Source: an uncultured Bacilli bacterium (lineage in GTDB: Bacteria > Bacillota_I > Bacilli_A > RF39 > UBA660). Taken from it: DNA of 60,933 nucleotides. Below are positions 21,742-29,397 of the stretch, piece after piece. The DNA is taken from positions 1-60,933 of the forward strand of contig CANRCX010000007.1 of assembly GCA_947629235.1 (NCBI GenBank), in the 5' to 3' direction. The first letter of the stretch is position 1; each line of letters begins with the position of its first letter. The position numbers and the translations under genes were made by a program. The notes under the pieces were generated by a model that saw only the letters and a program-made list of their open reading frames with translations, was not told the DNA's origin and made no database searches.

Positions 21742-21772
21742 TTTTGAGGGAACATAATATTGTCCCTCAAAA
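21742..21772. repeat. Perfect 10-bp inverted repeat in the methyltransferase leader
   Basis: TTTTGAGGGA-acataatattg-TCCCTCAAAA. Confidence 0.8.
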
Positions 21773-21788
21773 TTAGGAAGCGATGTAA

Positions 21789-23561
21789 ATGAGATTCAAC
21801 GTATTAGATTTATTTTCAGGTGCTGGTGGATTTTCATCCGGATTAGATAAGGTAAGAAATATTAGAACTGTTGTTGCAGTTGATTTTGATAAATATGCTA
21901 CTGAAACTTTCAAAAAGAATTTTCCTAATGCTTATGTTATAACTGGTGATTTAACAAATCAAGATGTTAAAAAAGAAGTAATAAAAGTTTCTAAAAAAAA
22001 GAGAGTTAATATGATTGTCGGTGGTCCACCATGTCAAGGTTTTAGTTTAAAAGGAAAAAATTTAGGATTAGACGATCCTAGAAATTTTTTGTTTTTAGAA
22101 TATTTTGATTTAGTAAAAGAAATTGAACCTGAAGTTTTTGTTATAGAAAATGTTAAAAATATTTTAAATTCTGAAAATGGTTATTTTATAGATCAAATAG
22201 TAGAAAAATTTTCATCTATTGATTATATCATTAATTTTGATGTTTTAAATGCTAAAGATTTTGGTGTGCCTGAAAGTAGAGAAAGAGCAATAATAATTGG
22301 TTCTAAAACACGTTCAATAGATTTACCAGTAGGTAATAGTAAACCAGTAACTGTAAGAGATGCAATTTCTGATCTTGCTTATTTGGAATCTGGAGAAGGA
22401 TCTTTTGAAAGCGAATATATTAATCCAGCTACTTCTTTATATCAAAAAAAATTAAGGGGTAAAAAGTTATATAATCATATTGCTACTAATCATTCTAAAG
22501 TTGCATTAGAAAAGCTAGCAATGATTCCACCTGAAGGAGATAAAACATCATTACCTAAAGAATTACATGGTAAGCAAAAATTTGCTACTACTTGGTCTAG
22601 ACTTCAATGGGATACTTTTAGTCCTACTATTGATACTCGTTTTGATACACCATCTAATGGTAGAAATTCTCATCCTTTTTTAAATAGATCTATTACTCCA
22701 AGAGAAGCAGCTCGTATACAAAGTTTTGATGATGATTTTATATTTTATGGACCTAAAAGTTCTGTATGTAAACAAATTGGTAATGCTGTTCCACCACTTC
22801 TTAGTAAAGCTATTGGTCAAGCAATATCAAATGCATATAATACTATAAGAATTAAAAAAGATAACTATGAACTATATTTAGGTAATGCTTATACTTTAAT
22901 TAAAGAATTTAAGAAAAATAATATTAAAGTTAATCATATTATTACAGATCCACCATATAATATATCTCAAGACAATAATTTTACTACTATGAAAAGTGCA
23001 AATAGAAAAGGTATTGATTTTGGTGAATGGGATAAAAATTTTGATCTTTATAATTGGATAAGTGATTATGAAAGTATCTTAGATAAAAATGGATCAATGA
23101 TTATTTTTTGTTCTTATCGTTTTATGAGTTTTATCATTGATAAATTAGAAGAATCTAATATGCTTGTCAAAGATATTCTTATTTGGAAAAAAACTAATCC
23201 TATGCCTAGAAATATAGATAGAAGATATGTTCAAGATACAGAATTTGCTGTATGGGCAGTTAAAAAGAATTCTAAATGGATTTTTAATAAGCCTAAAAAT
23301 AAATCTTATTTAAGATCTTGTTATGAAACATCTACAGTATCTGGAAAAGAAAAAACTGCACACCCTACTCAAAAAAGTTTAAAATTAATGGAAGATATTA
23401 TCAAAATTCATACTAATAAAGATGATTTAATACTAGATCCATTTATGGGAAGTGGTAGTACAGGTATAGCTGCCATAAGAAATAATAGAAAATTTATCGG
23501 AATTGAATTACAAAAACAATATTTTGATATAGCAGTAGATAGATTTGAAAGACGTCAATAA
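21789..23561 (+). CDS. Fused bifunctional DNA methyltransferase: N-terminal m5C domain + C-terminal beta-class DPPY (N6-A/N4-C) domain
   Basis: m5C motifs DLFSGAGGFSSG, GGPPCQGFSLKG, VIENVKNI, GNAVPPLLSKAIG; then TDPPYNIS and DPFMGSGSTGIAA. Confidence 0.93.
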   Translation: MRFNVLDLFSGAGGFSSGLDKVRNIRTVVAVDFDKYATETFKKNFPNAYVITGDLTNQDVKKEVIKVSKKKRVNMIVGGPPCQGFSLKGKNLGLDDPRNFLFLEYFDLVKEIEPEVFVIENVKNILNSENGYFIDQIVEKFSSIDYIINFDVLNAKDFGVPESRERAIIIGSKTRSIDLPVGNSKPVTVRDAISDLAYLESGEGSFESEYINPATSLYQKKLRGKKLYNHIATNHSKVALEKLAMIPPEGDKTSLPKELHGKQKFATTWSRLQWDTFSPTIDTRFDTPSNGRNSHPFLNRSITPREAARIQSFDDDFIFYGPKSSVCKQIGNAVPPLLSKAIGQAISNAYNTIRIKKDNYELYLGNAYTLIKEFKKNNIKVNHIITDPPYNISQDNNFTTMKSANRKGIDFGEWDKNFDLYNWISDYESILDKNGSMIIFCSYRFMSFIIDKLEESNMLVKDILIWKKTNPMPRNIDRRYVQDTEFAVWAVKKNSKWIFNKPKNKSYLRSCYETSTVSGKEKTAHPTQKSLKLMEDIIKIHTNKDDLILDPFMGSGSTGIAAIRNNRKFIGIELQKQYFDIAVDRFERRQ

Positions 23562-23575
23562 ATTATTATAAATTT

Positions 23576-23597
23576 AAAGCCCTATTTAGGGCTTTTT
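23576..23597. terminator. Bidirectional intrinsic terminator
   Basis: AAAGCCC-TATTTA-GGGCTTTTT between convergent genes. Confidence 0.8.
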
Positions 23598-24221
23598 AGT
23601 TAATGAAGAAGTAAATATTTCATCATATTCTTCTTTCCATTCAAAATTCCATTCATTATATTTCTCTTTTATTATTTCTTTTATTTCTTTATATAAATTC
23701 ATCATAATTGGAAAATTTCTAACAGCATTATCTGCATATGTTGCGAATAATTCATGATTCATAATAGGTTCATTTATTGTTAATGGATGAATCATACCTT
23801 CAAGTTTATCACAAGCATTTACAAATTTTGCTTCTTCAGATAATTTATCTTTATATTCATTATAATAATTTTCTATACTAGAATAATATTTTTTAGATAA
23901 TTCTTTAATTTTATATCTTTCATATTTATCTTTCTTTTCTTTAATATTACTAGATGTATTTTCTTTAATATCTACATCTTTTTCTAAATCCATTTCACCA
24001 AAATCATGATATATTGCTAATTCAATACATTTTTTATAATCTAATGATAAATTAAAATATTTATATAAACAATCTACCATTAAAATTACTTTAAAAGTAT
24101 GATCTGAGGTACTTTCACTAAACTTAGGATAATTTCCATATCTAGTTGTATTTTGTAAATCATTTATTTTATATAAAAATTCTATAATTTTATTATCTGT
24201 TTCATTTAATTCTTTTTTCAT
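23586..24221 (-). CDS. HD-domain hydrolase (YfbR-like)
   Basis: SDHTFKVILM, IYHDFGEMD, ACDKLEGMIHP. Confidence 0.8.
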   Translation of the reverse strand: MKKELNETDNKIIEFLYKINDLQNTTRYGNYPKFSESTSDHTFKVILMVDCLYKYFNLSLDYKKCIELAIYHDFGEMDLEKDVDIKENTSSNIKEKKDKYERYKIKELSKKYYSSIENYYNEYKDKLSEEAKFVNACDKLEGMIHPLTINEPIMNHELFATYADNAVRNFPIMMNLYKEIKEIIKEKYNEWNFEWKEEYDEIFTSSLTKKP

Positions 24222-24349
24222 AAAAAACTCCCATACATAAATTATAACATTATTTTTAAAAAAAATTTTATTTTATTAAAAAATAGTTTATAATAAAAAT
24301 AAAAAATTATCCACGTCAAAAACATATTTATTTATGAAGGAGTGAAAAA

Positions 24350-24805
24350 ATGAGAACATATCATTTAAAAAAGAATGAAATAATTATATTTAATGAAGAG
24401 TATACACATGGAATGTTTAATACTATTATTAACCTTACTTTAACAAATAAAAATATAATTATTGAACAAAAAGAAGGATTTATAACTAAAACATGGGAAT
24501 TAGAAGAAGTTATACCACTACAACAATTAGAAGGATGTAAAAGAATTGGATCTAATGTATTACTTACTAAGAGAAATGATGATTATCTAATTAAAACAGA
24601 TTCTAAATATTCAGCTAAAGATTTAGTTCAAACAATTAAAGATGTTAAAAAGAATCCAAACGATTATTCTAAAATTAATAATCCAAAAGAAGATTTAAAA
24701 GAAATAGCAAAGTTTGTTAAAGAAAATGTAACAGTAACTGATGCAGTAAAAGGAATTTATAAAGGTAAAAAAGAAATTAAAAAATTTTTAAAATTATTTA
24801 AATAA
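24350..24805 (+). CDS. PH-like domain protein, unknown function
   Basis: Beta-rich N-terminus (LTLTNKNIIIEQKEGFITKTWELEEVIPL) typical of bacterial PH-like domains. Confidence 0.5.
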   Translation: MRTYHLKKNEIIIFNEEYTHGMFNTIINLTLTNKNIIIEQKEGFITKTWELEEVIPLQQLEGCKRIGSNVLLTKRNDDYLIKTDSKYSAKDLVQTIKDVKKNPNDYSKINNPKEDLKEIAKFVKENVTVTDAVKGIYKGKKEIKKFLKLFK

Positions 24806-24837
24806 TCATATAAAAATGAATTAACATTTAAGTTAAT

Positions 24838-25347
24838 TCATTTTTGTTTTTTATAATATAATATTTTTTCTAATTTTAATGGATTTAAAATTTCATCTAA
24901 AGAATTAATTTTGGGATATTCATTTTTAGATAATCCATAATAAATAGAAATTCCTTTATTTGAATTCCAATCATCTAAATTACTAACATTATCATCTACT
25001 AAAATATTACCAGATGCATTTACAATTGTAGATTTACTTATCCCATCTGGAACAATTATTATATTATTTTTTAATTTTTGATCACGAAAATATTTAATTT
25101 TAGCAATTCCTTCTTGTAAAGAATGAACTTTTGTAAGAATATCTACATCTAAACAATCATAATTTTTAAGAATTTCAATCGAATCATTAAGAATTTTAGC
25201 TTGATTAATCCAATAAATCCAATTTAATTGTTGCAAATATAATCTTTTATTTAATTCAGGATTTCTTTTTTTATTCTCATAATATTCATCAAATAATCCT
25301 GTTTCTGTATCTAATATAACTCCATCACAATCAATATATTTTTTCAT
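24838..25347 (-). CDS. HAD-like hydrolase-related protein
   Basis: IDCDGVILDTETGLFD; ILVDDNVSNLDDW. Confidence 0.7.
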   Translation of the reverse strand: MKKYIDCDGVILDTETGLFDEYYENKKRNPELNKRLYLQQLNWIYWINQAKILNDSIEILKNYDCLDVDILTKVHSLQEGIAKIKYFRDQKLKNNIIIVPDGISKSTIVNASGNILVDDNVSNLDDWNSNKGISIYYGLSKNEYPKINSLDEILNPLKLEKILYYKKQK

Positions 25348-25657
25348 TGCTAATCACCTATAAACAATATTTTATTATAATAATTAATATTTATTTAGTC
25401 AATTATTCAATATTATATTTTACTTTAGTCATTTTTATAATTTGTTATTTATATTAGACAAAACCATTTAGTATATATAGTTTATGTTGCTATTATTACT
25501 ATAGATGATTTTTAATAAATTCTGCAAATACATTCCTTTTTCTTTATACTTCTCTTTATTACAAGAGTTTGCATTTAAGATCTTATCACGTATTCTGTTA
25601 AAATATAATTAGTAAAGGATTGTAATTTTTTAGTTATCACTAAGGATAACAGAAATA

Positions 25658-26434
25658 TCATTCATGAGTTTCTTCCACTTTCAATACTCTGTCATCCTCA
25701 GTTAGTTCAATAGAGTAATCTTCTTCAAAAAGATTGATAGTAGCTTCAATATAATTATTATCTAAATCAATATTCATAATAATAGCTTGAATCCCTGTAA
25801 ATGGTCCTGTGAGAATTTTAACTTTATCTCCTTTCTTAATCTCTTCAAATGGGGTATATTTGACCATTGATTCTTCTAGGTTAGGCTTTTTGCTCTTTCT
25901 TAGTTTTGGCCAAACACCTAATCTAACATGATTAGATTTTACTAAAGGAACATCATAACCATAAAAATATTTATTAATGCAATACATTTCATATTCTGTA
26001 GATAAACCATGTGCTGGAGCATCATAACCAAAATAAGTTATAGCTTGAGATATATATTTTTGAACATTAGTATTATCTTGATGTTCTTTTAATATTTTAC
26101 ATTCATCAATAATATTATCTTTAGTATTTAGAAGTTTTTCAATATAATCAATATCATAAGTAGCAGGTGTAATAATACCAAGAGAATCAGGAATAATGAG
26201 TGGTTCATCACCATCTTGTACATTTAAACCATAATAATACTTAACAATACAATATAAAATATACTTGGAATCTAAATCATAATCATTAAGTGTATTAGCA
26301 AGAATAAGTTCATCAATATAATGTCTTACCCCTTTTCTATACTTAAGTTTACTTAATTCTTTTAATTGATCAATAATATTATCCTTACTATCAACTATCT
26401 TTTTGACATACTTAGTTGATCTAGCATAATTCAT
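25658..26434 (-). CDS. KOW (NusG C-terminal-like) domain protein with duplicated N-terminal module
   Basis: EEIKKGDKVKILTGPFTGIQAIIMNIDLDNNYIEATINLF; RBS GAAAGGAGGAAATAA supports start at MNYARS (ORF track start is 26458). Confidence 0.7.
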   Translation of the reverse strand: MNYARSTKYVKKIVDSKDNIIDQLKELSKLKYRKGVRHYIDELILANTLNDYDLDSKYILYCIVKYYYGLNVQDGDEPLIIPDSLGIITPATYDIDYIEKLLNTKDNIIDECKILKEHQDNTNVQKYISQAITYFGYDAPAHGLSTEYEMYCINKYFYGYDVPLVKSNHVRLGVWPKLRKSKKPNLEESMVKYTPFEEIKKGDKVKILTGPFTGIQAIIMNIDLDNNYIEATINLFEEDYSIELTEDDRVLKVEETHE

Positions 26435-26607
26435 TAAAAAATTATTTCCTCCTTTCAATGTATATTAAGTATATCATAATATTTTTTTACTTTTTTAAAC
26501 GACAACAAAAAATATGCTGTTTCTATTTAAAATATAAAAATAACATACTTTTTGTAATTGTATTAATGAATAATATATCATATCACTAATTTATATATTT
26601 TTATATT

Positions 26608-26642
26608 TAAAAAGATCTCATTATTTGAATGAAATCTTTTTG
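26608..26642. terminator. Intrinsic terminator, possibly the ancestral secA terminator
   Basis: AAAAGATCTCATT-ATTTG-AATGAAATCTTTTT. Confidence 0.6.
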
Positions 26643-26669
26643 TTTCCATTGATAAAATCCTATTTTAAA

Positions 26670-26724
26670 AATTATTTGCCACAACAGTTTTTATATTTTT
26701 TATCACTTTCACAAACTCTTGCAT
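26670..26724 (-). repeat. Imperfect duplicate of the secA 3' end (SEC-C terminus), att-like repeat copy 1
   Basis: Minus strand encodes ARVCESDKKYKNCCGK-stop; ungapped match to 29396-29450 (about 43/55 by hand count). Confidence 0.65.
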
Positions 26725-26772
26725 TTTCGATATTTATAATATTTATATTATTATGAATATTTAGTGTTTTGG

Positions 26773-26805
26773 AAACAAAATGGAAACATTGTTTCCGTTT
26801 TGTTT
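26773..26805. repeat. 15-bp inverted repeat with 3-nt loop
   Basis: AAACAAAATGGAAAC-att-GTTTCCGTTTTGTTT, one mismatch. Confidence 0.75.
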
Positions 26806-26963
26806 AACTAATATCTAAAAATTTAATGTTAAATATTAACTTCTATATCAGTAAATATCATAATTTCAAAAGTGCAAATAAATTTTACTCTTACTATAAG
26901 TTAGTTTGTTGATTAGAAATTTTGAATTGGTTGGATCTAAAAAGTTATCTAAAAATAAAGTAT

Positions 26964-28667
26964 TTATATCGATTTATTATGTTCTTGCTCTCTAGCTACC
27001 AAAGCATTATAAAACTTATCACTCATTAAAATATCTAATAATTCATCAATATTAAAAATTGCTAAAAATATATCTTCATCTTTTACTAAAATGTTCGTAG
27101 TATCTATTGCATTAGGAATATTCTCTTCAGTTTCTTTTAAATATAAGTTAAATAGTTGTTTATGCGAAAAAGCATTTCTTAATCTATGGAATATTTCTTT
27201 GTTACTAGGCCTTACCTTAGGAATTCCATCTGCATCAGGAATTAATTTGCTTTGGAATTGACTTAGCTTTAGTTTTTTAGATTCTATTTTTTTATTTATT
27301 TTTTTGCTTTTTGGTTCTATCGCTTCTAACGATGAAATTTTCCTTTGTAGGTCATCAATTATCATTTGAACTTCTTTTCCAGATGCATAATCAAATGCTT
27401 TAACTTTCGATAAATCAAATGAATCATAATCTATATATTGATCATAAATTTCTTCCTTATTACCAGAAAATAATAAAACTCCTAGCATATAGGCAAGAGC
27501 CATTTTTTTCTTAAATGTGCCATAACAATATGTATAGTCTGCAAAAGCCCTTGGGACAGACGGTTGTATTTTTTTACCTTTAGAATTACATTCTTCAACA
27601 TAACCATAAAATTTAGTATATCCAGCTTGATTGCTTAATAATTCTAATCCAAAATCTATATTATGTGATTGTGATGGTATTAATTCTATAACCATGATAT
27701 CATATAAAATTGTTTCAATCATATTTTGTTGAGAATTTATTTCCATAGAATAAAAGCCTTTTATGTTTTTAATTTCTGAAATAATTCGCTGATAATATTT
27801 TTGTCCCAATCCTACTAACTTGAAACCACCATTCGTAACTTCTTTTGTCATAGTAGGAATATCTTTTACAAGATTACCATTTTTCATTACATTTTCCCAA
27901 AATGTAGTAAGTTCTGTTTTTGCTTTAATTTTTTCTTCGTTAGTACCTTTTAAATATAACAACGGAATAAAAACATGAAAGTTATTGCTATTTAAAAATT
28001 GTTCTAATTCACTTTCATTTGCTAATGGTTTTTCTAATGTGCGAAGCATAAATGGTTTTAAAAACAAGTGTGTATAATTGATTACTTCAGAACGTTCAGG
28101 TGTAATCAAATTACCTAATTGAGCCAACCAAAAGCATCCAACTTCACAGTTTAATTCATTACCATGTTCTGTATTATCTATAACAAATACTCCTCTATTA
28201 AAGTCAATAGAAAAATTACCATGAGCTATACACTTTTTTATCACTCCTAATACCCATCTAGAATCATGAATTTCGTCTTTTAAAACATAGGCTGGACCTT
28301 TTATTACTAAGGAGTTTACAGGGTATAAATTAGGAAATATGTCCGTTTTATTCTTTACAAATTTTTCAATAATGTCGATACCTAGTACTTTCTCTATGTC
28401 TTCACTTTTTTTATTACTATCTACTATTTCCTCTTCATATGCAATAAATTTCATTGCCCATATAAATGATAAAAATTGTTGATCAGTTTGTAAAAATTTT
28501 TCTTGAAACTTTTTTAAATTGTATTCAAAAAAGTTCATATCATATAAAAGAGCCTTACTTTTATTTATAATATACTTCCAAAATTCTGAAGGAAGTATAT
28601 CCTCATTGCCATTATTTTTCATCATATCAACTCCTATATTTATTATATCATTAATTGTATATATCAC
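26964..28667 (-). CDS. Hypothetical protein with two HEPN-like motifs
   Basis: FHRLRNAFSHKQ (Rx4H) near C-terminus; RWVLGVIKKCIAHGNFSIDF (degenerate HEPN-like) near N-terminus. Confidence 0.6.
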   Translation of the reverse strand: MIYTINDIINIGVDMMKNNGNEDILPSEFWKYIINKSKALLYDMNFFEYNLKKFQEKFLQTDQQFLSFIWAMKFIAYEEEIVDSNKKSEDIEKVLGIDIIEKFVKNKTDIFPNLYPVNSLVIKGPAYVLKDEIHDSRWVLGVIKKCIAHGNFSIDFNRGVFVIDNTEHGNELNCEVGCFWLAQLGNLITPERSEVINYTHLFLKPFMLRTLEKPLANESELEQFLNSNNFHVFIPLLYLKGTNEEKIKAKTELTTFWENVMKNGNLVKDIPTMTKEVTNGGFKLVGLGQKYYQRIISEIKNIKGFYSMEINSQQNMIETILYDIMVIELIPSQSHNIDFGLELLSNQAGYTKFYGYVEECNSKGKKIQPSVPRAFADYTYCYGTFKKKMALAYMLGVLLFSGNKEEIYDQYIDYDSFDLSKVKAFDYASGKEVQMIIDDLQRKISSLEAIEPKSKKINKKIESKKLKLSQFQSKLIPDADGIPKVRPSNKEIFHRLRNAFSHKQLFNLYLKETEENIPNAIDTTNILVKDEDIFLAIFNIDELLDILMSDKFYNALVAREQEHNKSI

Positions 28668-28725
28668 TAATAAAAAATGGTTAGTAAAATTATTTTGTTA
28701 ACTCTCTTTGTCATTATTTTTTTTA

Positions 28726-29137
28726 CTAATGTCTTTTAATGTTTTCACCAGTATTACCTTTAAGACGTTCATCATCTAACGTGAATCCTTTAATCATGCA
28801 TTCTTTTAATATTTCAGTAGCCCATTTTCTAAAATTAGGAGCTATTTTAGATTTAATATGACATTCTAAAGAAATAATCATATCTAAATTATAAAATAAA
28901 ATTTCTCTGATATCTCTCTATTTTTTTCTTTTCAAACTTGTCGGAAATTCTGATATGTTAAATTTATCTAATTTTCTCTCTAAATATATAATTCAACAAT
29001 ATTTGTTCTGAAGTTTAAAAAAATGCCATTTATTGTTGAGATAACCAAACAGTTTCATTTTCCAATTTTACATCAATTTTAGTTTCTCAATCACCAGATT
29101 GATAAATTATTGTATTATTAGAAACATCTTTGTTCTC
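28726..29137 (-). pseudogene. Decayed RhuM-family gene
   Basis: Minus-strand translation NNTIIYQSGD*ETKIDVKLENETVWLSQQ*MAFF*TSEQI... and REILFYNLDMIISLECHIKSKIAPNFRKWATEILKECMIKGFTLDDERLKGN; in-frame stops and frame disruption. Confidence 0.8.
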
Positions 29138-29397
29138 AATTTATACGGCTAAAAGATATCAACAATTTATAATATCGCGACATCATTTATTTTACGTGAT
29201 TTTTTAATTTTTTTGTTGACAAAATTTAAATTAGATTATATTTTTTATTAATTAAAATCTTCTAAATTACTTTATTTATTTCATTTTCTTATTTTGATTG
29301 ACTTATATCTTTTGTTAAATTTCAAAATTTTTTCATAAAAAAATGTCAACAAAAATGTTAACACTTTTCTAAACTGTAAACAATTCTTATTTTACAA

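Noticed and set aside
25618-25652. GTTATC-N-GATAAC inverted repeat near the KOW gene stop as a terminator
   Set aside because: Short stem and no T-run in the direction of the gene; could be chance.
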